A stretch of DNA of 25,759 nt from Thalassiosira profunda (Eukaryota > Bacillariophyta > Thalassiosirophyceae > Thalassiosirales > Thalassiosiraceae), in the NCBI GenBank assembly GCA_036939355.1, contig JALLAP010000104.1:1-25759 (forward strand), given 5' to 3'. Position numbers and translations under genes: made by a program. This document shows, in pieces, positions 1-8,677 of the stretch. Within the stretch, counting starts at the first letter, position 1. Every line of letters begins with the position of its first letter. The notes beneath the pieces are model-generated. The model saw only the letters and a list, made by a program, of their open reading frames with translations. It did no database searches and had not been told where the DNA came from.

Positions 1-938
1 ATAGAAAGCGATTGGACGAGGAAGAGCAGCAGCAGGTGATCGAGGACAGGAGGCGGAGGAATGCCGACGTGGACTGGGACGTGATACTTGCAAATGGAAA
101 TGGGACGTCTGCCGGGTCACTGATGCTGGTGGATGCATACAACGTGATATACCAGTGGCCCCGGCTGAAGAAGCAAATGCTCAAGGGCAACACCCAGAGA
201 GCGAGGGAGATGCTCGTGAGAGACCTGGAAGAGCTGCACAACATCAAAGGCTGGCGAATAGAATGCGTGTTCGACGGCTTTGGCCGGAAGACGGGCGGGC
301 CGCTCGGCAATGCACCGGGCGGAGAGCGTGTAAAGAGGACTGATCGGGAATTCACGCGGCAAGACACTGGGAGAGGGGTGAGGGTGGTGTACAGCGGAGT
401 GGGCGCGAGCGCGGACAGCTACATCGAAAGTAGATGCCTGGACGCCAAAGCCATCACGCAAGGCAAGCTGTCGGTATCCAGCGGTTCCTTGATTGTGGCT
501 AGCAACGATGGTATGATTCGCAGCGTGGCGACTGGAGCCGGAGGGCTCTGCATGAGTTCTGACAGGCTCGTCGACGAGCTGAAAGCGGTAAAAAAGGTCA
601 CCGAATACCGCGTCGAAGCCGCCATGGCCATTGCCAACGGAGGATACGTGCGTCCGGAGGGCATGCGCAGCAAAGGGATTAGCACGCCGACAATGCAAGG
701 CGCCAAAGGTGCAGGGACGAACGCGGTCGGAGTCAGCGAGGTGAATGGCAAGCAAATTGTGACAACCTTTCGAGGAGGCCAGTTCATCATCGAGGACAAG
801 CGAAAGAAGAAGCGGAAGAAGCCGACCGAGGAGGCCGAGGCGAAAAAGAAGGCTGGATTCGACGACTTGGTGCAGGGGACCCAAGATTTGCCTTCTTGGG
901 CCATCGTGCCGAATGCGACAAAGTTTGGTGACAGATGA
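1..938 (+). CDS. YacP-type NYN/PIN-like ribonuclease domain protein, 5' truncated
   Basis: The reading frame is open to the left edge (first whole codon at base 3), so the true start lies outside the window. The TTG at 12 is not a credible start. About 30 acidic/basic residues lead into a domain that resembles the YacP/NYN fold (bacterial Rae1, a ribosome-associated endoribonuclease; plants have plastid relatives). Visible features are a first strand LMLVDAYNVIYQWP with the expected metal-binding Asp, then VFDGFG, then VVYSGVGASADSYIE with a second acidic site, then LIVASNDGMIRSVATGAG with the third, and an SSDRLVDEL helix. The tail is very Lys-rich (KRKKKRKK) and may bind RNA or act as a nuclear signal. 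The role as an RNase acting on ribosome-bound or structured RNA is inferred from the family. Its location is unknown because the N-terminus is missing. It converges on the LRR gene, with 155 bp between stop codons. Confidence 0.8.
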   Translation, partial: RKRLDEEEQQQVIEDRRRRNADVDWDVILANGNGTSAGSLMLVDAYNVIYQWPRLKKQMLKGNTQRAREMLVRDLEELHNIKGWRIECVFDGFGRKTGGPLGNAPGGERVKRTDREFTRQDTGRGVRVVYSGVGASADSYIESRCLDAKAITQGKLSVSSGSLIVASNDGMIRSVATGAGGLCMSSDRLVDELKAVKKVTEYRVEAAMAIANGGYVRPEGMRSKGISTPTMQGAKGAGTNAVGVSEVNGKQIVTTFRGGQFIIEDKRKKKRKKPTEEAEAKKKAGFDDLVQGTQDLPSWAIVPNATKFGDR

Positions 939-1093
939 CAGGGTGCGCAAACCAGCACTCTGGTGCGTCGCGATGGGTAAATGGGATATGTATACTGGAA
1001 GATGGGCTACGAGCAAAGTCAACGCAGTCTGGGTTTGCCTCGGGATGCTGATAAGGCTGCGAAGATGCTCATTCTCACTGTGGTCCAAGATAT

Positions 1094-2738
1094 TCAGAGC
1101 GCCTTCCTCTTCCGGCAAATGACCGCTTTGGACGTGTTCTTTGCGACGAAGATAAGAGGCTTCGCTTGGAGGATGTCAAACAGCAACGTGTGCGTTTGGC
1201 TTCGAGTGCTGATGAAAGATCCATACTGAATCAATTCCAAGGCCTCGGGCATCAGCTCCACCGGGACGTCTTCAAAGTACCGAAGGCTCGAGCCACCGTC
1301 GCTGGACGGAGCGTACATCTTGGCCACAATTTTGCTCTTGCGACCGCAGTACTTGGGCACGCGATGATTATTGATGAACTCGATGTGCGGGCGCTTGCAG
1401 TTGCCACGGGGCGTTTCGCCCGTTCGATCCTCCACCTCGACGTGGCACGTGTGGTTGGACTCGGAGAGCGCATTCAAGCTCGAATCGTCGTAAAGGGCCT
1501 TGAAGAGCACCTTCTTTCCTTCACAAGATATCTTGTTTCTCTGCAGGTCAAGGCGCGCGAGCGTCTTGTTCACCTTGAGTGCAGATGCAAATAGCATGGC
1601 ACCCTTGTCGCCGAAGTCATTGCCGTCGAGAGCCACTGAGATGAATTGCAAGCGTTCACGTCAGAGTTGTGATAAATGATGATCTCTCAAGCACGCACAG
1701 CAATGGCTTACCTCGAGTCACCCGGCGTCCCTTGGCATCGGAGTTGGCTATACACTTTGCCAGGAAGTATGCACCTTCCGACGAAATTGAGTTGGAACCA
1801 AGATTGACGGTCTGCAGCTCTTTGTTCCGGACACACGAGAGGAGAGTTTTGTTGTTGCCCATCCCAACCGATCCTAGAGTCAAACTGGTGAGGTTTGGAA
1901 GGCTCAGAATGGCTGCGGAGAATCGCTTGATGACGTCGTCCTTCTGGCCGCCAATATTATTGTGGCACATCGTGAACGCTTTCAGCGTGGGGAGCTGGCA
2001 AATGATATCCGCCACTAGGGAGAACGAGCTTCCTTCGAGTGCATTGCCCACGAAGGACAGCGAGGAAAGTTTCACCGATGTAACGCCCGGGCTCAATATC
2101 TTCAGCACCGAAGCGTCCAAGGCCGTCGACCAAACGCGGAAGTTGACGCACTCGTGATTGCCCTCATAATGCTTCAACGAGTCCGAGAGAGCCGTCCAAA
2201 ACTTGAGCAAATGCCGATCGTGGGGCTGGACGATCCGCCGCAGATCCCTCCCGGACATGGCGGTCGACCCGGTGGGCCTGATCGAGCACGTGAGCACGCG
2301 ATCATCGCTCACGAGCCCGCTGCGGCGGACATTTTCCACCCGATTCCGAATGGGGGCCCGTGGAACGCGGGGCCGTCGGCGAGGAATGGAAGCAGCAGTG
2401 TTGACGGCGTCGACAGCGGTTTTCATCTGCTGCTGTAGATAGACCATTCGCTGGGCCTCTTGATCGCCATAGCCGCAAGACACCCATCGTTCGTACGGAA
2501 TGATATCAAGAGTTGGTAGAGGGGGCGCCGGCGCCTTGATCCCTGTCGCGGGCTTTTCTCCAGATGGCTGTTCCTCCTCGAAGATTAGATCGAATCGCTT
2601 TCCAATGGTAGTAGTCCCCCCAGCCCTCGTCTCCGTTTCGTCCCCCGAGCCACCGCCGCTCTCTGCGACGGAAATCGCCGCGACTCCTTCGACGGCATCG
2701 TCGGCCTGAGCCGCCAATCGAGCCGATCGACGAGGCAT
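1094..2738 (-). CDS. Leucine-rich-repeat (ribonuclease-inhibitor-like) protein, two exons
   Basis: Exon 1 is 2738-1712, the intron is 1711-1636 (76 nt, GTAAGC...CTCAG), and exon 2 is 1635-1094; the product is 522 aa. The splice joins codon G|TG to give RVTR-V-ALDGND, which continues the repeat register exactly. The N-terminus MPRRSARLAAQ looks like a nuclear or chromatin-type basic start. A low-complexity acidic/Gly stretch follows, then from about residue 230 the repeats: LPTLKAFTMCHNNI, LPNLTSLTLGSVGM, LQTVNLGSNSISSEGA, ALDGNDFGDKGA, LARLDLQRNKIS. This spacing is that of RNI-type LRRs, which bind proteins. The last ~120 residues are not repeats and I do not recognise them. The start is the first ATG of the open frame that does not run into the neighbour's 5' region. 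Partner and pathway are unknown. It is divergent with TTC4 (212 bp between start codons). Confidence 0.8.
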
Positions 2739-2950
2739 GATGCGCCTTTTGACTCCAGGCGCACCCGTCCGGAGCGCTTCTGTTTGTAGAGCAGGTCGAG
2801 AAATGACACATGCGAGTAAAATAAATGCGACTAAAGCAGAGCCACCCGCTCGCTCTCGCTCGCTCTCTCCTGCCTCACCACACCCGCCCACGCCATCGCC
2901 CCCTGCGCTGCCAACCGCAGGCCCGCCGCACCCTCCATACCACCGACAAG
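2739..2950. promoter_or_regulatory. Divergent promoter region between LRR gene and TTC4
   Basis: These 212 bp separate the two start codons and must hold both 5' UTRs and promoters. The TTC4 side carries a pyrimidine-rich run of CGCT/CT repeats (about 2847-2872) some 80-100 bp before its ATG. No TATA box is evident. The promoter role is inferred from position only. Confidence 0.5.
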
Positions 2951-4706
2951 ATGACCACGCCCAAAGATGCATCCGCCTCCGCCTCCTCCAAGGAGAAGCA
3001 AGAGCTCATCGACAAGATGAAGCAGACCAAAGAACAGTGGGACGCCGAGGCCGCCGCCTCCCCCGACGGCCCCGACGAGACCGACGCCCTCCTCTCCCAG
3101 GCCATCTCCATGGCCATCGAGCAGGGCAAGGGGTGGTCGTCGCCCGAGGAACGCGAGAAGTATCTCGAGCATCTGCTCGACGACGACTTCATCCCGCCGA
3201 TCTTCGCGGAGAACGCGGAGGAATTGGAGAAGAGTGGATTGAAGGACGCGTTTTCGACGCTGCACAACGAGGGCGAGACGCCAGGGAAGAACATGCTGGA
3301 GTTTCGGAAGAAGGGGAACGAGTCCATCGCGCTGGGGAGGAAGAACGTGGCGAAGAACATGTCGGTGCGTTGTCGGAGTGCATATCACGTGCCCACATTG
3401 CAAATGTGTGTTGTCTTCTGATGTCATATCTCGCGATCTTTCACAGTACTACCGGGATGCAGTCAACCACTACTACGAGGCGTACCATTGGGCCAACCGC
3501 ATTGTGCCGAAGGACGAAGACTTTGTGCCCACGCCGGAGGAACTGGCGGCCGCCGACGTAGATCCATACTTTACGGAGAAGGAGCTGGACGAACTGCGCT
3601 CCATCATTTGTTCGAACTGTGCACTGGCGCACATGTGTCTGAAGAACTGGGGATATGTCCGCGACGAGGCCAAAAAGGCGGTGAACTTCAATGCCACCAA
3701 CATCAAAGCGTGGTATCGCCTGGCCAAGGCGCACCAAATGCTCCAAAACTGGGAAGAGGCGGGAGATGCCATCGATTCCGGCCTTGCCATCGAGCAGGAC
3801 AACAAGGAACTGCTCCAGCTGCAAAAGAAGCTGGGCGAGAAGGTGCGCAAAGCGCGCTTGCATCGGCAGCAGCGGGAGCGGGCCCGCGCGGAACGCACTT
3901 CCCGCATCAAGGATGTGTGGCGGTACTGCAAGGAGGAGAACATCTCGCTCGGAAGGGTGTCGCTGGTGGCAACGGTGAAGGACGACGAGGATGAGGAGGA
4001 AGGTGGGGATACTGTGGAGGCGCGTTGGCACCATCACTATCCGCACACCGGCCAACTGCCAAAGCGACAACTGCAAGATGGCGGGGGATGGACGTGGCCC
4101 GTGTTGTTCGTCTATCCATCGCACCGACAATCCGATTTCATCGAGCACTTTGGCGAGGATGAGATCATTGCGCTGCGGATGGCGCAAATGTTTCCCGAAC
4201 AAGAAGATGAGAGCGACAACGAGACGGAAATGCCATGGGATTACAACAACGAATTCCGATGCAGCAACCTGGCCGTGTACTTTGAGGTGCATTGCGCGGA
4301 CACCGATATAGATAGCAAGGGGAAACAGGTGATCCATCCAGATAGCGTCGAGCGCCTGAATGACCAAGGGGCGGCCATGCGATTCTACGAAGCGTCTCGC
4401 GCACTGAAGGGAGACGAAGGGCCGGAAATGGCCACAGTGGCCCGCTGCATGGAACGAAAGCACTTGCATCACCAGAGGAAGGCGTGGACCAAGACGCACG
4501 GGAGTCTTTGGGCGAAGCCGGATCCCTCTCCCGTGGTGCAAGTTCATCCGGCAGCGACTTTGGGCCAGGTGTTGAGGCATGCCAAAATGGTGGTGCCCAA
4601 CTTCTTGGTGACGATCACGCTGTTCCCAGCGGAGCATCCGGCGCACAAGGAGTTCTTGAAGGAGCACCAATGCATTGGAATCGTCGAGCCGCCGGAGGCA
4701 TCTTAG
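2951..4706 (+). CDS. TTC4: TTC4/Cns1-type TPR co-chaperone of Hsp90/Hsp70, two exons
   Basis: Exon 1 is 2951-3364, the intron is 3365-3446 (82 nt, GTGCGT...TTCACAG), and exon 2 is 3447-4706; the product is 557 aa. The phase-0 junction gives KNM-S|YYRDAVNHYYEAYHWA, the conserved first TPR of TTC4/Cns1. An N-terminal acidic region with DDDFIPPIF (about residue 80-90) precedes three TPR helix pairs (about 115-250), including KAWYRLAKAHQMLQNWEEA. A charged RQQRERARAERT helix follows, then the C-terminal wheel domain with WTWPVLFVYPSHRQSDFI and AVYFEVHC. The family is known to couple Hsp90 and Hsp70; in yeast Cns1 is essential and helps fold elongation factor 2. The ATG at 2951 is chosen because it follows the CT-rich leader and begins the acidic N-terminus. 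It is cytosolic or nuclear by family. It converges with the next gene, 109 bp between stops. Confidence 0.92.
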
Positions 4707-4815
4707 ACAAGTTTTAGGAAAGAGCACGTCCTTTAGCACTTACTTTTACAGCATTCTTTTCCCAGGAAAGTCCCCATGCTGCAACAACAGCTCTCTTTCT
4801 GTACATCGCCACATT

Positions 4816-5442
4816 CTACCCAAAAGAAACGGCGTCCCTCGCTTTGACAATTGCATCAGAATCCTCCAACGTCAACAACCGATTCTCCTCTGCGATATCG
4901 TTGCCATTGACAATCATATCGATTTCATCGAGGAAGCCATTCAGTATCATTGATTCGTGGGCCAGGTACTTCATCGACGGCGAGCTGCCAAGCCGGTCCA
5001 CCGTAATGCCATCATCAGTAAACCGAATAATGATGGACCCCGAGAGATCGCAATAGCGCAGATTTACCTCGGAGTTGTCCGACTGGCTGGCTTTCCAGCA
5101 GTTCTTCTCTGGAGTATTCTGCAATCCCATCAAATACAGATTGCAATAGAGGCGCAGTCCGCCCGCCTTCATCGATTTTGCCGGGATGGTAATGATTCGT
5201 TTGCTTCCCGTGTATACGCCATCAATCTCCTCGACCAGCTCGCTGCCCACACTCTCAGTGTCCTTACTTCCCATCCCATCGAAGAAACTGCCGACGTCGT
5301 CCAGAAAGCCAGCCAACCGGGTGTTGTGCCGGTACGTCTGTTGGGGCACCGACGGAGCAAATGCATGTGTTGTGGACGCGAGAAGCACACATGCCAATGC
5401 CCAAATGGCGAGGGCGATCCCGGGGCGGTAGCAGGATGGCAT
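4816..5442 (-). CDS. Plastid-targeted protein of unknown function (bipartite AFAP leader)
   Basis: A single exon encoding 208 aa from the ATG at 5442. A second ATG ten codons upstream (5472) would add MNPPTLPAVI; I prefer 5442 because it puts the hydrophobic core (IALAIWALACVLLAS) at normal signal-peptide distance. The cleavage site reads STTHA^FAPS: alanine before and phenylalanine after the cut is the established signature for import into secondary red plastids. The following stretch (QQTYRHNTRL) is basic and hydroxylated, like a transit peptide. The mature part has an acidic DDVGSFFDGMGSKD segment and a probable beta-rich domain containing RLYCNLYLMGLQN and GSIIIRFTDDGITVDRLGSSPSMKYL. I recognise no named family. 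Stroma or thylakoid location is inferred from the leader alone. Confidence 0.8.
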   Translation of the reverse strand: MPSCYRPGIALAIWALACVLLASTTHAFAPSVPQQTYRHNTRLAGFLDDVGSFFDGMGSKDTESVGSELVEEIDGVYTGSKRIITIPAKSMKAGGLRLYCNLYLMGLQNTPEKNCWKASQSDNSEVNLRYCDLSGSIIIRFTDDGITVDRLGSSPSMKYLAHESMILNGFLDEIDMIVNGNDIAEENRLLTLEDSDAIVKARDAVSFG

Positions 5443-5896
5443 AATGACAGCGGGCAGAGTGGGCGGGTTCAAATACGAAGAGGCGATGCGTCGTGATGTC
5501 GTGCAAGTTCTTCCCTCCGAGAGGATCCTCTATCGTAGCCGCCTGACTTCCCTTCCGATTGGATTGTGCTATTTCCAACAGCGGGAGATCGAACGAGTTG
5601 TGGTTGTGATTGTTCTTCCGCCGAGCTCGGCATCGACTCATCGACTTCGTGGTTGAAAAATGACTCATAAGCGGGCGGTTGTGCGTGGGCGGGCGGGAGA
5701 AACAAATAACCCGCTGCACCACACGTCTGGCGCCTCATCTCAGCCCCTTCAACCACAGCCAACCATTTTGCATGAGGCAACTGGACACTTCTTTCTCTCG
5801 CCGCGCCCCGCCGCCGCTCATTCACTCTCCGCAGGCGGCACCAGGACCGATAGCACCCAGCACCCCACCCACCCCGCGCGGTCACCGCCCCAAACG
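5443..5896. promoter_or_regulatory. Divergent intergenic region between plastid protein and Lys-rich protein genes
   Basis: A 454-bp gap between two start codons. Several short frames cross it, but they are antisense or upstream extensions without recognisable sequence. No repeat, tRNA or clear core promoter motif was seen. The last ~100 bp before 5897 are C-rich (CCCGCCGCC-like), resembling the leaders before other plus-strand genes here. Confidence 0.45.
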
Positions 5897-6760
5897 ATGG
5901 GCAAGAAGCGCAACAACGCCGCCAAGAAGAAGCAGGCCGCGAAGAAGAAGCGGCTGTCGTCGGCCTACGGCGTCTCGGTGCTGAAGGGGGGCACCCTCGC
6001 GCGAAAGAACGGCGTCCTCGACGCCAGCCCCAGTGCCGACGGCAAATCGCAGGCCAAGAAACAGGGCAACGCAACCGCGGCCAGCGGCGCGGGCGCCAAC
6101 ACGATCTCGCCGGCGCAACAACACAACAAAGTAGGCAGCGGTGCAGCTCGTGAGATTCCGGGAAAGCGGCCACGAGATACCGTTGCAAGCGAGAACGACG
6201 AATTTCGACGCCTGCACGCATCGTTGGAGGAGCGGTCGCTGGCATTACAGGCGCGAAAGGCGGAGCAAATGCGCAGCAAGAAACAGCGGAAGAAGCAACA
6301 AAGAAAGGGATGGGGAGGCAAATTCGCCGGACCTTCCGCTACCACAACCTTTGCTCCCGCCACGCTGACCCTGGGGCCAAAGAGTACGGAAGAGTTGATG
6401 GACGATGCGGCTGAGCGCGTTGCCCAGGGGATGAACGAGATTGGCCAGCGGGCAGACATATCAGCTGACGGCGCAATTGCAACCGAGGGACGGAGCAGCC
6501 TCGCGGCCGCGGCGAGTATGAGTTGGAAGCTGCGAGTGTCCAACGTTGCGAGTGAAGCGACGCAACAGCAATCGAAGAACAAGAACAATGCATTTGCAGC
6601 GCTGGAAGACGACAGTGACAGCGACAACGAGTTGGGAGAGAAGAAGAGCAAACCGCCGGTCCATCCATTTCAGTTTCAGCCGGCATCGTTTACGTTTCAG
6701 CCGGCCGTGCCATCATCGACGACATCAGTGGCGTATGACGATTTAGACCCGGACCTGTAG
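5897..6760 (+). CDS. Lys-rich, probably nuclear/nucleolar protein of unknown function
   Basis: A single exon of 287 aa. The ATG at 5897 opens a strongly basic start (MGKKRNNAAKKKQAAKKKRL), a good nuclear or nucleolar signal; the frame is open upstream to 5660 but that part is low-complexity leader. The middle has a helical basic segment (KAEQMRSKKQRKKQQRKGWGGKF, about residues 125-150) and a helix with STEELMDDAAERVAQGMNEIG. A Ser/Asp acidic run (EDDSDSDNELGE) follows. The C-terminus repeats FQFQPASFTFQP and ends in DDLDPDL. I recognise no family; the composition suggests a ribosome-biogenesis or RNA-associated protein, which is inference. The last 27 codons and the start of the 3' UTR recur as a second copy at 7111-7200. 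Confidence 0.75.
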   Translation: MGKKRNNAAKKKQAAKKKRLSSAYGVSVLKGGTLARKNGVLDASPSADGKSQAKKQGNATAASGAGANTISPAQQHNKVGSGAAREIPGKRPRDTVASENDEFRRLHASLEERSLALQARKAEQMRSKKQRKKQQRKGWGGKFAGPSATTTFAPATLTLGPKSTEELMDDAAERVAQGMNEIGQRADISADGAIATEGRSSLAAAASMSWKLRVSNVASEATQQQSKNKNNAFAALEDDSDSDNELGEKKSKPPVHPFQFQPASFTFQPAVPSSTTSVAYDDLDPDL

Positions 6761-6784
6761 AAGTTGGCTCTTACTCTTGATTTG

Positions 6785-6818
6785 TGAGAGGTAAGGCACC
6801 GTGCCGGCTCACCTCTCA
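6785..6818 (+). other. 3'-flank hairpin downstream of the Lys-rich protein gene
   Basis: TGAGAGGT (6785-6792) and ACCTCTCA (6811-6818) are perfect inverted repeats, and GGCA (6795-6798) and TGCC (6802-6805) form a second short stem between them. The structure starts 24 bp after the stop codon at 6760. It could mark a 3' end or a stability element; this is inference from pairing only. Confidence 0.4.
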
Positions 6819-6903
6819 TTCTACCACCCATCTCCTTGATATTTTTGGTGCATGAGTGGTGCACCTCCAAACTTCCACAGGCAACGGATAAACTTCTAAT
6901 GCA

Positions 6904-7116
6904 TCAATCCCCAGCCTCAGCATTCTTTCTCGCCTGCTTAGCCCTTTCTGTTGCATTTGGAATACCACATGCTTTGTATAGGTAAATGAAACTCTTTTCC
7001 GTGTCATCAAGAGAGAGCACCACCCTCTCGTCTTCCGGCAGTGAGAGATACGCAACCGGCGACGAGAAAGAGCGGATGCGATCTTTGGGCGTATTTACGT
7101 TCGGAAGAGCCGGCAT
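6904..7116 (-). CDS. Possible small gene, 70 aa, unknown function
   Basis: The ORF starts at an ATG at 7116 (A at -3) and ends at TGA 6906-6904. The product begins MPALPNVNTPKDRIR and contains SSPVAYLSLPEDERVV, EKSFIYLYKACGIPN and KQARKNAEAGD. The composition is balanced, without the Arg/Pro/Ser runs typical of shadow frames in this GC-rich window. It fills the only place where two neighbouring genes would otherwise point the same way. Its first codon lies inside the duplicated tail block (7111-7200), on the opposite strand. No family is recognised. It may be a genuine small protein, the last exon of something longer, or chance. Confidence 0.4.
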   Translation of the reverse strand: MPALPNVNTPKDRIRSFSSPVAYLSLPEDERVVLSLDDTEKSFIYLYKACGIPNATERAKQARKNAEAGD

Positions 7117-7200
7117 CGTTTACATTCCAGCCGTCTGGGACATTGGCGACGACGGATGTTGCAAACGATGATTTGGACCCGGATCTGTAGAAGCTGGCTC
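7111..7200 (+). pseudogene. Degenerate second copy of the 3' end of the Lys-rich protein gene
   Basis: Bases 7111-7200 align without gaps to 6681-6770, with 69 of 90 identical by hand count. The copied reading frame is intact and reads ASFTFQPSGTLATTDVANDD then LDPDL and TAG, against ASFTFQPAVPSSTTSVAYDD and LDPDL in the gene. In the motif codons (TFQP, DLDPDL) the changes are mostly at third positions, as expected if the copy diverged while coding. Upstream of 7110 the similarity stops. It is either a remnant of a tandem paralogue, a leftover terminal exon, or an unused alternative terminal exon. Confidence 0.6.
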
Positions 7201-7302
7201 CCTAAAGATATTGGCATGTAAAGACTCCAGCTTATTCACTGTCGTGGGTTTGCAAAACGGTAAGGGACAACCCCTGCTAGCTTTCTCTTCTTCCCAGCCG
7301 TA

Positions 7303-7338
7303 GTCACGTGACGCCATTAACAAGACAAGTCACGTGAC
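7303..7338. promoter_or_regulatory. Twin GTCACGTGAC palindromes (E-box/G-box) upstream of RPL23A
   Basis: The perfect 10-bp palindrome GTCACGTGAC occurs at 7303-7312 and again at 7329-7338, 26 bp centre to centre (about 2.5 helical turns), ending 134 bp before the RPL23A ATG. CACGTG is the classic core site for bHLH and bZIP dimers. Binding is inferred, not shown. Confidence 0.55.
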
Positions 7339-7472
7339 AAATTGGGTTACTCTCTACTTAAAAGAGGTCGCGTAGAATTTTCACGTAGGAATAGGTAACC
7401 GCGGCTCACCAGCAAGGGACCTCCATTTCCCAGGCAGCACTTTGCAGTAGGACGCCCAACAAATACACCAAG

Positions 7473-8212
7473 ATGGCTGGAGGTGGTGAGTTGGCAGCGG
7501 CAGATGCCCTGTTCGACCCGTGTGGTACCAGGGCGGCGGCGATGCTCCGTTGGGCGGCGGTAATGGGCTGGAAGACGGACCAGCGAGGGGTTGATGCAAA
7601 AGCACGCGAGGCAGCGGGGGGCCGGCGAAGAGCCGCAGCCCATGCCGTCCTTACGCCAGCCCTCGCGCAACTCGATGATCGAGAGGCGTCTATCGCTTCG
7701 CTATTGTGGGGGTTCGGCTCATTTTGCAGACAGTCGAACCTGTTGAACACCAACCTTCATCCTTCAACTCACATCACGTGTCCTTCTTCGCCTCCACAGC
7801 GAAAGCAGCGGCGGTGGCCAAGAAGCTCACCAAGAGCAAGCAGGGCCGGAAGGGAACGAGGAAGCACACCAAGGTCCACTTCTACCGGCCCCAGACCCAA
7901 ACGCTGGACCGCAAGCCCAAGTACAAGCGCAAGAGCGTCGACAAGCAGGAGCCGTCGGATTACAGCATCATCAAGTACCCGCTCACCACGGAGTCGTCGA
8001 TGAAGCTCATCGAGGACAGCAACACCCTCGTTTTCATCGTGGACATCAAGAAGAACAAGCGCCAGATCAAGAAGGCCGTGAAGGAGCTGTACCAAATCGA
8101 CTGCGACAAGGTCAACACCCTCATCACGCCGAAGGGATTGAAGAAGGCGTACGTCCGGCTGAGCAAGGACTTCGATGCCCTCGACGTTGCCAACAGGGTG
8201 GGTGTGATCTAA
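7473..8212 (+). CDS. RPL23A: Large-subunit ribosomal protein uL23 (L23a), two exons
   Basis: Exon 1 is only 13 nt (7473-7485), the intron is 7486-7799 (314 nt, GTGAGT...CTCCACAG), and exon 2 is 7800-8212; the product is 141 aa, normal for the core family. The splice completes an Ala codon (G|CG) to give [14 protein letters not shown]. The family landmarks are all present: basic N-tail ([16 protein letters not shown]), PKYKRKS, the [20 protein letters not shown] globular start, [39 protein letters not shown], and the conserved end [12 protein letters not shown]. It binds 25S/28S rRNA near the exit tunnel and contacts SRP and nascent-chain factors. A first intron straight after the start codon region is common in ribosomal protein genes. 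The twin CACGTG palindromes upstream are likely control sites. Retaining the intron would leave the frame open but end in a wrong frame at 8003. Confidence 0.97.
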
Positions 8213-8677
8213 AGGAATAAGCATGAATAGTAACACCGATGTTTAAATAAGAGACATGCACCATCACAAGCAGGGGACAGCCTCTCTCTTCACCCACAAA
8301 AGGAGCCACTCCTCACTAACTTGGTGAGAGGGTGCAATTGACATCACCAGAGCGAACGGAGACTGTACTCTTTGCTGTGCAAACAGTTTAGTACCGGTGT
8401 TAGACACTACGCCTTGGTCACAAGGCCCCTATTAGCTCGATTCACTCTTGCCGCCTAGCCTCTTGCTTGTACATAGCCCTCCACGCGCAGCTTCGCTCCA
8501 CCCCGCACTTCTCCCTCTCCTAACAATAGATAATATAGATTCTGCATGATGACTTAAAAATGGTTGCGTGGTCGTGGTGATGGATACAATACCCTTTTCC
8601 GGGGACACAGGTATCAACTTGATTGCGGATGTCCATAGTCCGCGGAAACTTCGGAGAGCCTCTGCAAGATACCTGAA
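8213..8677. other. Convergent 3' region between RPL23A and bHLH-PAS genes
   Basis: These 465 bp lie between two stop codons and hold both 3' UTRs. The region is lower in GC than the flanking coding sequence. A small CTCAC...GTGAG hairpin sits near 8311-8328. There is no tRNA-like cloverleaf, snoRNA box pair, repeat or credible ORF. Confidence 0.5.

Larger units (their letters stand above)
6761..7472. other. 712-bp stretch between Lys-rich protein gene and RPL23A
   Basis: This stretch holds, in order: the 3' flank hairpin (6785-6818), the possible minus-strand 70-aa gene (6904-7116), the duplicated tail fragment (7111-7200), two GTCACGTGAC palindromes (7303-7312 and 7329-7338), and the RPL23A 5' leader. 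Nothing else was recognised. Confidence 0.6.

Noticed and set aside
117..1118. Long minus-strand ORF (333 codons)
   Set aside because: It is antisense to the YacP-like domain, which has recognisable motifs; the product is Leu/His/Arg-rich with no domain.
3441..4739. Long minus-strand ORF (432 codons)
   Set aside because: It mirrors TTC4 exon 2; composition is typical of a shadow frame in GC-rich DNA.
5660..5896. Upstream in-frame extension of the Lys-rich protein
   Set aside because: The added residues are low-complexity leader translation; the ATG at 5897 begins a coherent basic N-terminus.
7725..7750. T-arm-like GTTCGA loop on the minus strand within the RPL23A intron
   Set aside because: Only a 4-bp stem forms and no acceptor, D or anticodon arm is present, so it is not a tRNA.
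7486..7799. Possible snoRNA host intron because of its unusual length
   Set aside because: No proper C box and D box pair or H/ACA box was found.
7473..8003. Unspliced 176-codon ORF from the RPL23A start
   Set aside because: It is intron read-through; the GT-AG splice at 7486-7799 restores the full uL23 sequence.
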